DNA from: UBA974 sp002292405
GTDB taxonomy: Bacteria; Bacteroidota; Bacteroidia; Flavobacteriales_D; Sanyastnellaceae
Direction: 5' to 3'
Assembly: GCA_943842425.1 (NCBI GenBank)
Contig: CALTBR010000001.1
Coordinates: forward strand, 310,001 to 374,000
Length of the DNA stretch: 64,000 nucleotides
Below the pieces are notes generated by a model. That model made no database searches, was not told where the DNA came from, and worked only from the letters and a program-made list of their open reading frames with translations. A program made the translations under genes and the position numbers. Shown here one piece after another: positions 44,301-52,056 of the stretch. Numbering within the stretch: position 1 is the first letter of the stretch; every line of letters begins with the position of its first letter.

Positions 44301-44753
44301 ATAAATGCTTTACCTGTTGAATCTACAGATGAATTAGAGAGTGAAGGTAAACTTACGATTACACCAGATGATGGTCAGGGTGAAGTAGATATTCTTGTAA
44401 CTGACGTCCAAATTTCTACCGAGGATATCCCTGGGTGGATAGTGTCAAGTGAGGGTGGATTAACTGTAGCTCTTGATATTACAATTGATGAAAGTTTAAA
44501 AGCTGAGGGTCTGTCAAGAGAGTTTGTTAATAGAGTTCAAAACGTAAGGAAAGACTTAGGTTTAGAGGTTACAGATAGAATAAGTCTTGTAATAAATGCA
44601 GAAGAAGAAATAAGTAGCCAATTACAAGAAAATTTGCCCTATATTCGAACTCAAACCTTAGCTGAGAGCGTTGAGTGGAAGAATGGCGCTGAGGGTGTTA
44701 AAATTGAATTAGAAGATGGCTTGTTCGTCATGGTTCAAATTGTAAAGTATTAA
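41376..44753 (+). CDS. ileS: Isoleucyl-tRNA synthetase
   Basis: Charges tRNA-Ile. The protein is 1125 residues from the ATG at 41376 (a TTG one codon earlier extends the frame but is unnecessary). The HIGH-type motif is GPPSANGMPGIHH. The editing domain has WTTTPWTLPSN. The KMSKS motif is GVKMSKRLGN (Lys-Met-Ser-Lys-Arg) near residue 672. The long C-terminus without the zinc cysteines fits the eukaryote-like type 2 IleRS, which tends to be less sensitive to mupirocin. That sensitivity is a family-level inference. It is followed 10 bases later by the DksA-like gene. Confidence 0.97.
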   Translation: MSKGFPERGPLDLPGLAKETLELWECENTFQASIDSRPADNTYVFYEGPPSANGMPGIHHVMGRAIKDIFCRYATLKGKRVERKAGWDTHGLPVELGVEKELGITKEDIGTKISVEEYNNACRKAVMKYTGVWNSLTKKMGYWVDMEAPYVTYENKYIESVWWLLSQLYKKNLIYKGYTIQPYSPMAGTGLSSHELNQPGTYRDVMDTTIVAQFKADNSSTMKLKAMCEGADLPSELSLYFLAWTTTPWTLPSNTALTVGAKIDYVIVRTTNKYTGTDGLVVLAENLVEKQFNKGPDYDVLGKCKGAALVGMKYEQLIDWAQPMEDPDQAFRVISGDFVTTEDGTGIVHTAPTFGADDALVAKAAGVPPMLVDDGSGHGVPLVDMQGRLREGYGPFPGRFVKNEYYKDGEAPEKSVDVEIAIDLKTRGLAFKVEKYAHSYPHCWRTDKPILYFPLDSWFVNATAKKERMTELNNTINWKPESTGSGRFGKWLENLNDWNLSRSRFWGIPIPIWRTEDGSEEVCIGSVEELSIRCAEAVEAGFMKENPLADFKPGDMSKSNYEFFDLHKHVVDTIVLKSENGSAMKRESDLIDVWFDSGSMPYAQWHYPFENKEQVDHEEAYPADFIAEGVDQTRGWFYTLHAISTMVFDKVAYKNVISNGLVLDKNGVKMSKRLGNAIDPFSTLEKFGPDATRWYMISNAQPWDNLKFDLEGIAEVTRKFFGTLHNTFNFFALYANIDGLKGDESTVPYEARPEIDRWILSRMHTVTQVVNKAYEELEPTRAARLLQSFVIDELSNWYIRLNRQRFWKGSMNEDKLSAYQTLAICLRTTAILSSPIAPFFMDRLYRDLNEGLGASRDGAENSVHLANFPNSDMSMIDSELEVRMELARKLCSQVLSLRKREKIRVRQPLRRIMVPVLDDIYAERLSAIEDLIRSEVNVKELEIIRDGGGIVKSIKPDFKALGPRYGKRMKAIAAAINALPVESTDELESEGKLTITPDDGQGEVDILVTDVQISTEDIPGWIVSSEGGLTVALDITIDESLKAEGLSREFVNRVQNVRKDLGLEVTDRISLVINAEEEISSQLQENLPYIRTQTLAESVEWKNGAEGVKIELEDGLFVMVQIVKY

Positions 44754-44763
44754 AAAACCAGTT

Positions 44764-45135
44764 ATGGCAGAAATAAAATACTCAGAGTCAGACCTCAAGG
44801 AATTCATGGAACTCATTGAGAAAAAATTGGAAATTGCACGCGAGGATTTAGACCAATTACAATCTTCATTGTCACATAAAGACGATAATACAACGGAGGA
44901 TACATCTCCAACATTTAAGATGATGGAAGATGGTTCTGAGACAATGAGTCGAGAAGAAACATCCGCTTTAGCAGGACGGCAGGAGAAGTTTATTCGAAAT
45001 CTAGAAAATGCTCTCTTAAGAATTAAGAATAAAACCTACGGGATTTGTCGTGTAACTGGGAAACTAATTCCAAAAGCTCGTCTGTACCTTGTCCCACACG
45101 CGACTCTGTCCATGGAGGCGAAAGAGAGACAGTAA
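44764..45135 (+). CDS. DksA/TraR-like protein lacking three zinc cysteines
   Basis: A 123-residue protein with an N-terminal coiled coil (about 7-37) and a C-terminal TraR/DksA zinc-finger-like region (GICRVTGKLIPKARLYLVPHATLS). Only Cys95 of the four metal positions remains; the others read Thr98, Ser116 and Ala119. This metal-free form is usual in Bacteroidota, and placement between ileS and lspA is also typical. It may bind RNA polymerase through the secondary channel like DksA, but the acidic coiled-coil tip needed for ppGpp synergy is not clear here. Confidence 0.88.
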   Translation: MAEIKYSESDLKEFMELIEKKLEIAREDLDQLQSSLSHKDDNTTEDTSPTFKMMEDGSETMSREETSALAGRQEKFIRNLENALLRIKNKTYGICRVTGKLIPKARLYLVPHATLSMEAKERQ

Positions 45136-45152
45136 ACAGTTTTAATCAAATT

Positions 45153-45752
45153 ATGCGCAAGCTTATTGTAGAGTTGGTCATGCCTCTTTTGTTGGTAGAC
45201 CAAATCTTAAAGATTTATATCAAGCTCAATTTCACAATTGGTGAGATAGCTGAGTTTATTCCAGGTTTACTTGAATTTCAATTTATTGAAAATGAGGGCA
45301 TGGCCTTCGGTTGGGCATTGCCAGGAGTAGCTGGAAAATTAGTTCTAACAACTTTCCGTCTCATTGCATCTGTTGGAATAGGCATTTACCTATTTAAACT
45401 CATAAATGAGAAGGCTCATTCAGGATTGCTTAAATCAGTTGCTCTAATATGGGCTGGTGCTATAGGAAATATAGTTGATAGTGCCGTTTACGGGCGATTA
45501 TTTTCACATTCAGGCTGGGGAACTATAGCTGATTTTAATGTAGAAAATGGCTATGCACCTTGGCTTATGGCGAACGTGGTTGATATGTTTCATTTTACGA
45601 TCCGATGGCCATCTTGGATGCCTTTTAACATAGGGGGGTTAGAAGTTTTTCCTCCGATTTGGAATATTGCTGATGCTGCTATTTCTATAGGGGTTATTTG
45701 GATTGTTTTAAACCAAAAAAGATTTTTCCAAGAAGATAAGAAACGACAATGA
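45153..45752 (+). CDS. lspA: Lipoprotein signal peptidase (signal peptidase II)
   Basis: Cleaves prolipoprotein signals at the inner membrane. The start is the ATG at 45153 (199 residues). The frame stays open upstream over the DksA-like gene but that part is not LspA. It has four membrane segments. The conserved FIENEGMAFG (N-x-G-x-x-F-G), the catalytic Asp in GNIVDSAVYGR and the second catalytic Asp in WNIADAAIS are visible. The loop before the last motif is longer than in E. coli, as in other Bacteroidota. Its substrates in this window include the lipoproteins at 18.4, 19.4 and 34.8 kb and GldH. It overlaps ispG by 4 bases. Confidence 0.95.
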   Translation: MRKLIVELVMPLLLVDQILKIYIKLNFTIGEIAEFIPGLLEFQFIENEGMAFGWALPGVAGKLVLTTFRLIASVGIGIYLFKLINEKAHSGLLKSVALIWAGAIGNIVDSAVYGRLFSHSGWGTIADFNVENGYAPWLMANVVDMFHFTIRWPSWMPFNIGGLEVFPPIWNIADAAISIGVIWIVLNQKRFFQEDKKRQ

Positions 45753-47662
45753 GAAGAAAATCTAGAAAAATTCAAGTTGGTAGCCTCAGCTTAGGGGGTG
45801 ATGCACCCATACGTATTCAATCTATGACGACGACAGATACACTGAATATTAAAGCGAGCATAGACCAAACCTTAAGCTTGATTCATGTGGGGAGTGAATT
45901 CGTTCGCCTTACCGCCCCAAGTATTAAAGATTCAGACGCGTTAGAGCATATTGTTAAAGGAGTTCGAGAAATGGGAAAAGACACCCCAATCGTTGCCGAT
46001 ATCCACTTCACGCCAAATGCCGCTTTGAGAGCTGCAGATTTTGTTGAGAAAGTGAGGGTAAATCCGGGTAATTATGCTGATAAAAAGAAGTTCGCTATTC
46101 ACGAATATACAGACGAATCTTATGCAGAGGAATTAATCAGAATAAAAGAGAAGTTTACTCCATTGGTATTAAAGTGTAAGGAACTAGGAAGGGTAATAAG
46201 AATTGGGACAAATCACGGTTCACTTTCAGATAGAATTACCAGCAGATATGGTGATACTCCACTTGGAATGGTAGAAAGTGCTATAGAATTTTTACGCATA
46301 GCTGAGGAATGTGAGTTTTATGACTTAGTCATTTCGATGAAGTCTTCGAATACTCTTGTTATGATACAGGCTTATAGGCTTTTAGTGAGCAGAATGGATG
46401 CGGAAGGAATGTACTACCCGCTCCACCTTGGAGTAACGGAAGCTGGCGAAGGAGAAGATGGTAGAATTAAATCGGCTGTAGGTATAGGCACATTGCTCGA
46501 AGAAGGAGTGGGAGATACGATCAGGGTGTCTTTAACAGAATCTCCAGAAGCTGAAATTCCGGTTGCTCGAGCTTTAGTTGATAGATATAAACAACGTAGT
46601 GAATTTGAATTGACAGCTGGTGAGTTTGTTAGCATGATTGATCCATTTAGTTATACTAAGCGAAAAACATTTCAAATAGGAAAAATTGGAGATAAAAATG
46701 CACCGATTGTAATTTCTAGTTTGAGGGTGAAGGGAGAAATATCTCATATAAATCTTGTAGGAGCGGGTTACAGATACTCTATAGCAGATGATAAATGGAA
46801 TATTGCAGATAGGGCTTGTGATGTTATTTTCTCTGGATCAAAAGTTGTCCCTTTTCCATTGCCGGGGACTTTAATGGTGTTGATGAATGGAGGTGATTGG
46901 TTATCTAAAGCTATGGGAACAGATGGTGTAGAGCGCCATTATCCTGTTTGGGATAAAAAGGAGTGGGGAAGAGTAAAATCTTTCGCTAAAGTGAATTTTA
47001 TTAAGGTGGAAAGAGCTGATTTAACTAAGAAGTTCTTAGAAGGGTTGGTATTAAGACAGGACGTGGTTTTAATTCTAGAAACCACATCTGAGAACGCGAT
47101 GATGGATCTGAGAATGGCGGTTGAGGAGGTGGAAAAGAATGGGGGAGTCGGATTGCCTGTCGTATTAAAGAGGGTTCTAAAGAACGTAGGTAGGGAAGAG
47201 TTCACGCTCTATCAATCAACGGATTTAGGAGGTGTTTTGATTGATGGTCTTGGAGATGGGGTGTGGGTAGAAGGTGAGGGAGTAAGTCTTTCAGATAGGA
47301 ATAACCTTGCTTTCGGGATATTGCAGGCCACAAGAACAAGGATTTCTCAGACTGAATATATTTCTTGCCCGAGTTGTGGCAGAACACTGTTTGACCTAGA
47401 GGAAACAACTGCTAAAATCAGATTGGCAACGGGTCATTTGAAAGGACTGAAGATTGGAATTATGGGATGCATCGTGAATGGCCCAGGGGAAATGGCTGAT
47501 GCTGATTACGGTTATGTAGGAACAGGAGTGGGTAAGATTACACTTTATAAGGAAAAGGAGGTAGTAAGGAAGAATGTCCCCGAGATTGAAGGAGTTGAAG
47601 CTCTGATAGATTTAATTAAAAAGGAGGGCGATTGGGTTGATGTTCCTGAAACGCTATCATAA
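45749..47662 (+). CDS. ispG: 4-hydroxy-3-methylbut-2-enyl-diphosphate synthase, long Bacteroidota form
   Basis: Iron-sulphur enzyme of the MEP pathway converting MEcPP to HMBPP. The 637-residue length reflects the extra middle domain (about 285-520) found in Bacteroidota, Chlamydia and plant enzymes. The N-terminal TIM barrel has IRIQSMTTTDT and VADIHFTPNAA. The cluster ligands are in SCPSCGRTLFDL and IMGCIVNGPGEM. Together with dxs at 60.7 kb and the polyprenyl synthase it accounts for part of isoprenoid synthesis here. It overlaps lspA by 4 bases. Confidence 0.97.
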   Translation: MRRKSRKIQVGSLSLGGDAPIRIQSMTTTDTLNIKASIDQTLSLIHVGSEFVRLTAPSIKDSDALEHIVKGVREMGKDTPIVADIHFTPNAALRAADFVEKVRVNPGNYADKKKFAIHEYTDESYAEELIRIKEKFTPLVLKCKELGRVIRIGTNHGSLSDRITSRYGDTPLGMVESAIEFLRIAEECEFYDLVISMKSSNTLVMIQAYRLLVSRMDAEGMYYPLHLGVTEAGEGEDGRIKSAVGIGTLLEEGVGDTIRVSLTESPEAEIPVARALVDRYKQRSEFELTAGEFVSMIDPFSYTKRKTFQIGKIGDKNAPIVISSLRVKGEISHINLVGAGYRYSIADDKWNIADRACDVIFSGSKVVPFPLPGTLMVLMNGGDWLSKAMGTDGVERHYPVWDKKEWGRVKSFAKVNFIKVERADLTKKFLEGLVLRQDVVLILETTSENAMMDLRMAVEEVEKNGGVGLPVVLKRVLKNVGREEFTLYQSTDLGGVLIDGLGDGVWVEGEGVSLSDRNNLAFGILQATRTRISQTEYISCPSCGRTLFDLEETTAKIRLATGHLKGLKIGIMGCIVNGPGEMADADYGYVGTGVGKITLYKEKEVVRKNVPEIEGVEALIDLIKKEGDWVDVPETLS

Positions 47663-48400
47663 TTGGAGTCAGTTACTATTCAAGCGGTTGTAATAGGTAG
47701 TGTAACCTATAGTGACTCAAGTCGGGTGGTAAAGGTGTTAACAAAAGAAACCGGCGTAATTCCAATTTGGGTTAGGACGGGAAAAAAATCTAAAAAAGCT
47801 CTCTGGCATCCGCTATCTGTGGTAGAGTTGTCAGGGTTTACAAGGAAACAATCTGGAGGATTGGCTAATTTTAAAGAAGCTTCTCGCTGTTTGCCGGCGA
47901 ATAATTTGCTAAACGATGCGAAGAGGTCTTCGGTGGCGTTTTTTATAGCTGAGGTATTGGACAAATCATTAGAGGATGAGGTCCCATTACCTGAGGTATT
48001 TAACTTAATGATAGACATCATAAATCTAATTGAGTTGGAAACTTCAGTATCGAACTTACACATTTTTTTCATGTCACGACTGGTCGATGCCTTGGGGTTA
48101 ATGCCGGAAGAGTACGATAGAATAAATATGGGAGCGGTAAATAGTTTAAATTTAGATACGGGAGAGTGGTCTGAAATTAATATAAGTTTATCAGCGAAAG
48201 ATCATTACTTAAACATAAAGTTGGCTTCTTTGTTGATGGCTATATCTGGCATGAATTTTGAGAAATTGCAAGGCATGTGGTTAACCAAGGCAGATAAAAA
48301 GGAACTTCTTCTTGGCATGGTAATGTTCGTTCAACTTCATCATTCTGGTTTAAGAGAAATAAAAAGTTATGATGTACTGGAGACAATCTTTGCAACCTAG
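47663..48400 (+). CDS. recO: DNA repair protein RecO, TTG start
   Basis: Loads RecA with RecR at single-strand gaps. The 245-residue protein has the N-terminal OB fold (QAVVIGSVTYSDSSRVVKVLTKETGVIPIWVRTG, in pieces QAVVIGSVTYSDSSRV and LTKETGVIPIWVRTG) and a helical C-terminal part. The zinc cysteines of some RecO proteins are absent, as usual in this phylum. The start is a TTG at 47663 directly abutting the ispG stop (TAATTG). The next ATG would remove most of the OB fold. Its 3' end overlaps the TonB receptor frame by 32 bases. Confidence 0.9.
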   Translation: MESVTIQAVVIGSVTYSDSSRVVKVLTKETGVIPIWVRTGKKSKKALWHPLSVVELSGFTRKQSGGLANFKEASRCLPANNLLNDAKRSSVAFFIAEVLDKSLEDEVPLPEVFNLMIDIINLIELETSVSNLHIFFMSRLVDALGLMPEEYDRINMGAVNSLNLDTGEWSEINISLSAKDHYLNIKLASLLMAISGMNFEKLQGMWLTKADKKELLLGMVMFVQLHHSGLREIKSYDVLETIFAT

Positions 48401-50846
48401 AAAAGACATCAACTTCAATGTTCTTTTAAGTTTAGTCATAATCGTTATGTCTTTTTTTACGTCTCCTTTTTATAGCCTTGCCCAAAAAGACACTCTCCAC
48501 TTACCTAGTATTAGGGTTGTGAATGGGTCAATTCCAATTCCTTTTGTTTCAGTAATTAATATGACAACGTCAAAATCTGTCATCTCAGATGCTGATGGAT
48601 TTGTGATTTTACAGACATTTACTACAGGCGACACGTTACTTCTTAGAAGTATGGGCTATGAAGATGTAATCATTATCTATGGACAGCAAAGAGGACAAAA
48701 AATAGGAATGGAGGAAAGTCCCATCTCATTAGAGGAGGTTCAAATAACTTCAAATGTTGTGCCGGATGTGGGAAGTACTGAAGGTCTGAAGTCATTAGGT
48801 GTTGAATCAATAGGTAAAGGGGTGGCTCCGGGAAATACTGCAGAGCTATTACAGAAATCTGGACAAGTTCATGTTCAACAAAGTCAGCAAGGTGGGGGAT
48901 CTCCAGTTCTTAGAGGATTTGAGGCAAATAGAGTCCTTTTAGTGATTGATGGAGTCAGGATGAATAACGCTATCTATAGATCGGGTCATCTTCAAAATGC
49001 CATTACAATAGACCCAAATTCTCTGGAAAAAGTACAAGTTATCTTAGGTCCAAGTAGTGTGAGGTTCGGTAGTGATGCTTTGGGAGGTGTCGTTCATTTT
49101 ACAACTCTCAAACCTAGATTTAGAAGTAAACATTCTGAATACAACTCTTCAGCTCTTGTGTCCACGCAATATAAAAGCGTAAACAATTCAGTTAATATTC
49201 ACGGTACAGCTGAAGCAGGAGGAGAGCGATGGGCTTCAGTAGTTGCCATGAGCTCAAGTAGTTTTGGAGATTTAAAAATGGGTAAATGGCGAGTGCATGG
49301 TGATCCTCTTTGGGGAGGTATATATTCTTATGTAGACAGAAGAAATGGAGTGGATTCAATTGTAGAGAATTCGAATCCATCAATACAAACACCGTCTGGG
49401 TATTCGCAAAAGGACTTTTTACATAAGTTAAGATTGGGCATTCCTGGCGGAGCTATTGAAACGAATTTTCAGTACAGCATAAGTTCAGACATTCCAAGGT
49501 TGGATAAATTAAATGACATATCAGCCTCAGGCCTCAAATGGGCTGAGTGGAACTATGGCCCACAGGAAAGATTGATGACCGCTGTTAGCTGGGAGCAATA
49601 CCTTGGCATACCAGGGTCTCTCCATACAACATTTGCATACCAAAACATCAGTGAGTCAAGAAAGAAAAGGCAATTCGGGGATGCATTAAAAGAAATACAA
49701 GAGGAGCTTGTAGATGTGATTTCGTTGTCTTCTGTTTGGGTTTCCTCTCCTTTTAGAGGAGATGGTTGGAAATTCGAAGCAGGTATAGATGGTCAGTGGA
49801 ATGATGTAACATCAGTAGTGCGTGCTGAAGACTTTAGTGGCATTACAGTTGTTGATTCTGGTTTTGGAGATTCGTTATTAACCAGGTATCCCAATGCAGG
49901 AAGCGACATGTTGTCTTGGGCTTCATTTGCCTCAGCAAAAAGAAACTCAGGTGAGAACATTTATCATGTAGGTATTAGATATAGTCATTCAGCGATTAAT
50001 GCATCCTATATTCCAACATCGGCCTTAGAGCTGCCCTTTGATGAGATACATTCATCTCACGGAGCTTTAACTGGAAGCATTGCTGCCGAAGTTCCCCTTT
50101 CTTTGAATATAAAAACGACCACGTCGCTTTCTTCAGGTTTCAGACATCCCAACATAGATGATGCAGCAAAAATTAGAGAAAAAGGAGGCTATGTTTTAAT
50201 ACCTAATGACTCATTAAGAGCTGAATATATTTACAGTTTTGACGAGAGTGTTTCGTGGGATATTACCCCGAGACTATCTGTAAATTCAGCTATTTTCTTA
50301 AGTTTGTGGGCAGATATGATCTCACCTGTAGCTGCTACATTAAACAATGAATCACAACTTTTTATTGATGGTGAATACGCGACAATTCAGCGAAATGAAA
50401 ATCTAGGTAATGCTATTATTAAAGGGGCAAGATTTGAAATAAATGCTCAAATTTTAAAGAATCTTAATTTCCATGGAGTAGCTAATTTTACAAAAGGCAC
50501 ACGTCTTATTTCACAGGCTCCAATTTCACATATTCCACCTATGTTTGGTAGAACCTCAATAGAATTTTACAAGAAGGATTGGTCTATTGAAGGGTTTGTC
50601 CTATTCAACGGAGTTAAAAACATTGAGGATTATGGTCCTGGTGGTACAGACAACCCTCAAGAGGCATTGTTAGCCGGCACACCTTCATGGTGGACTCTAA
50701 ACATAGAGTCTCATTTCGAAATTTATAAGAACATACGTGCACAGGTGGGATTAACGAATCTCTTAGACATGCATTATAAAACCTTTTCTTCAGGTATTTC
50801 AGCCCCGGGAAGAGGTGCGTTTATTGCGATTCACGCGACCCTCTAA
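48369..50846 (+). CDS. TonB-dependent outer-membrane receptor
   Basis: An 825-residue receptor with a signal peptide ending near YSLAQ (residue 39). Next is a CarboxypepD-regulatory-like beta domain (about 45-115). The plug (about 125-240) has LLQKSGQVHVQQSQQGGGS, PVLRGFEANRVLLVIDGVRMNN, and SDALGGVV. The rest is a 22-strand beta-barrel ending in an aromatic-poor GAFIAIHATL. The plug sequence resembles the haem/haemoglobin/transferrin receptor group, but the ligand cannot be assigned. It has no SusD partner, so it is not a SusC-type glycan importer. The ATG at 48369 or 48372 overlaps recO; both give the signal peptide. Confidence 0.93.
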   Translation: MMYWRQSLQPRKDINFNVLLSLVIIVMSFFTSPFYSLAQKDTLHLPSIRVVNGSIPIPFVSVINMTTSKSVISDADGFVILQTFTTGDTLLLRSMGYEDVIIIYGQQRGQKIGMEESPISLEEVQITSNVVPDVGSTEGLKSLGVESIGKGVAPGNTAELLQKSGQVHVQQSQQGGGSPVLRGFEANRVLLVIDGVRMNNAIYRSGHLQNAITIDPNSLEKVQVILGPSSVRFGSDALGGVVHFTTLKPRFRSKHSEYNSSALVSTQYKSVNNSVNIHGTAEAGGERWASVVAMSSSSFGDLKMGKWRVHGDPLWGGIYSYVDRRNGVDSIVENSNPSIQTPSGYSQKDFLHKLRLGIPGGAIETNFQYSISSDIPRLDKLNDISASGLKWAEWNYGPQERLMTAVSWEQYLGIPGSLHTTFAYQNISESRKKRQFGDALKEIQEELVDVISLSSVWVSSPFRGDGWKFEAGIDGQWNDVTSVVRAEDFSGITVVDSGFGDSLLTRYPNAGSDMLSWASFASAKRNSGENIYHVGIRYSHSAINASYIPTSALELPFDEIHSSHGALTGSIAAEVPLSLNIKTTTSLSSGFRHPNIDDAAKIREKGGYVLIPNDSLRAEYIYSFDESVSWDITPRLSVNSAIFLSLWADMISPVAATLNNESQLFIDGEYATIQRNENLGNAIIKGARFEINAQILKNLNFHGVANFTKGTRLISQAPISHIPPMFGRTSIEFYKKDWSIEGFVLFNGVKNIEDYGPGGTDNPQEALLAGTPSWWTLNIESHFEIYKNIRAQVGLTNLLDMHYKTFSSGISAPGRGAFIAIHATL

Positions 50847-50861
50847 TAGACATCCAAGCCT

Positions 50862-50869
50862 TATCTTGC
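50862..50869 (+). promoter_or_regulatory. -7-like box TATCTTGC for holB
   Basis: Two mismatches from TAnnTTTG, but positioned 4 nt before the ATG exactly as at yicC and prfB. It is weak on its own. Confidence 0.3.
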
Positions 50870-50873
50870 TGCC

Positions 50874-52004
50874 ATGCAATTTGTTGATGTCATAGGCCAA
50901 AACGCCCTTTCCACTCGCCTTCGCGATGGAGTTCTTTCAGGAAGAATAGCCCACGCTCAATTGTTCGAAGGCCCAAATGGTTCAGGTGGACTTGCTCTTG
51001 CGAGGGCTTATGCACAATATCTTCATTGTACAGATAGAACTAAAGAAGATTCTTGTGGCGTGTGCGCGTCTTGCGTGGCACATAAAAATGTCCAACATCC
51101 AGATTTACATTGGACGTTCCCTTTTTTTAAAAAAGATGGTTCAGGAAAATCAATTTCGGAACCATTCCAAATTGCTTGGAGGGAGTTAATGCTGGAATCT
51201 GAATATATAATGTTAGATGATTGGCTTTCAAAAATAGGTGCAGATAAAAAACAACTTTTTATTTCTGTTGATGAAGCCTTAGAAGTAAATAGAAAGCTGG
51301 GTCTTAAATCATTTCACGGCAGCTACAAAGTTCTGATACTTTGGCTACCTGAAACGATGCGGATTGACACTGCAAATAAATTCCTTAAATTAATTGAAGA
51401 ACCCACGGATAAAACAGTCATTATTTTTGTTTCTCAAAGTGCAGATAAGCTACTCCCCACAATTTTATCTCGCTTGCAAAGGGTTCATGTTCCGAGGCTG
51501 TCAGACTCTGAGGCTGCTCATGGAATAATTGCGAAAACTGGACTTTCTGAAGAATTAGCTCAGAGCTTTGCTCATATAACTGAAGGGAATGTTTCAGCAG
51601 CTATTAGAATGTCTTCTTTAGGAGTTGAGACTCCCGATTTGGAATTGTTTTCTTCTTGGATGCGCGCATGTTGGTCTAGAGATGGGGAAGCGTTTATGAC
51701 AGGAGCCAATGACTTTGCTTCTCCTGGAAGAGAATCTCAAAAACGCTTTTTAACTTATGCCTTACACATGGTAAGACATTGTATTATAGGTAATTATGGA
51801 GCCGATAACTTAGTTCGTCTAACCAAGGGTGAACAGGTTTTTGTTTCAAAATTTAGCCGTTTTATTCATCATAAAAATGTGGTAGATTTATCAAGGTTGA
51901 TCGAGGAAGCATATACAGATATTTCCGGAAATGTCAATTCTAAAGTTGTTTTTTTTGACTTAAGCGTTAGGGTGCATATGCTCTTAAGAAAAGAGTCGCA
52001 ATAA
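50874..52004 (+). CDS. holB: DNA polymerase III delta' subunit
   Basis: Part of the sliding-clamp loader. The 376-residue protein has the AAA+ N-terminus IGQNALSTRLRDGVL. The degenerate Walker A GPNGSGGLA lacks Lys, as expected for delta'. The zinc module is CTDRTKEDSCGVCASC. FLKLIEEPTDKTVIIFVSQ and the sensor-1 region TILSRLQRVH (SRC-like) follow. It is followed by ricT, a pairing also seen in Firmicutes (holB-yaaT). Confidence 0.93.
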   Translation: MQFVDVIGQNALSTRLRDGVLSGRIAHAQLFEGPNGSGGLALARAYAQYLHCTDRTKEDSCGVCASCVAHKNVQHPDLHWTFPFFKKDGSGKSISEPFQIAWRELMLESEYIMLDDWLSKIGADKKQLFISVDEALEVNRKLGLKSFHGSYKVLILWLPETMRIDTANKFLKLIEEPTDKTVIIFVSQSADKLLPTILSRLQRVHVPRLSDSEAAHGIIAKTGLSEELAQSFAHITEGNVSAAIRMSSLGVETPDLELFSSWMRACWSRDGEAFMTGANDFASPGRESQKRFLTYALHMVRHCIIGNYGADNLVRLTKGEQVFVSKFSRFIHHKNVVDLSRLIEEAYTDISGNVNSKVVFFDLSVRVHMLLRKESQ

Positions 52005-52041
52005 ACATTTACTAGAGCTAAATTGCTGGACGTGAAAAACG

Positions 52042-52049
52042 TATCTTCG
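52042..52049 (+). promoter_or_regulatory. -7 promoter box TATCTTCG for ricT
   Basis: One mismatch from TAnnTTTG, 7 nt before the ricT ATG. A leader of only 2-3 nt is predicted. Confidence 0.5.
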
Positions 52050-52056
52050 TGGCACA

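Noticed and set aside
45045..45152. An upstream in-frame extension of lspA overlapping the DksA-like gene.
   Set aside because: The extension is the other frame of the DksA-like gene and has no membrane or LspA character; the ATG at 45153 fits the family.
45749..47662. IspG is far longer than the E. coli enzyme, suggesting a fusion.
   Set aside because: The extra middle domain is the normal long form in Bacteroidota, Chlamydia and plants.
50874..52004. Walker A of HolB lacks the lysine.
   Set aside because: Delta' is expected to be a non-hydrolysing clamp-loader subunit, so this is normal.
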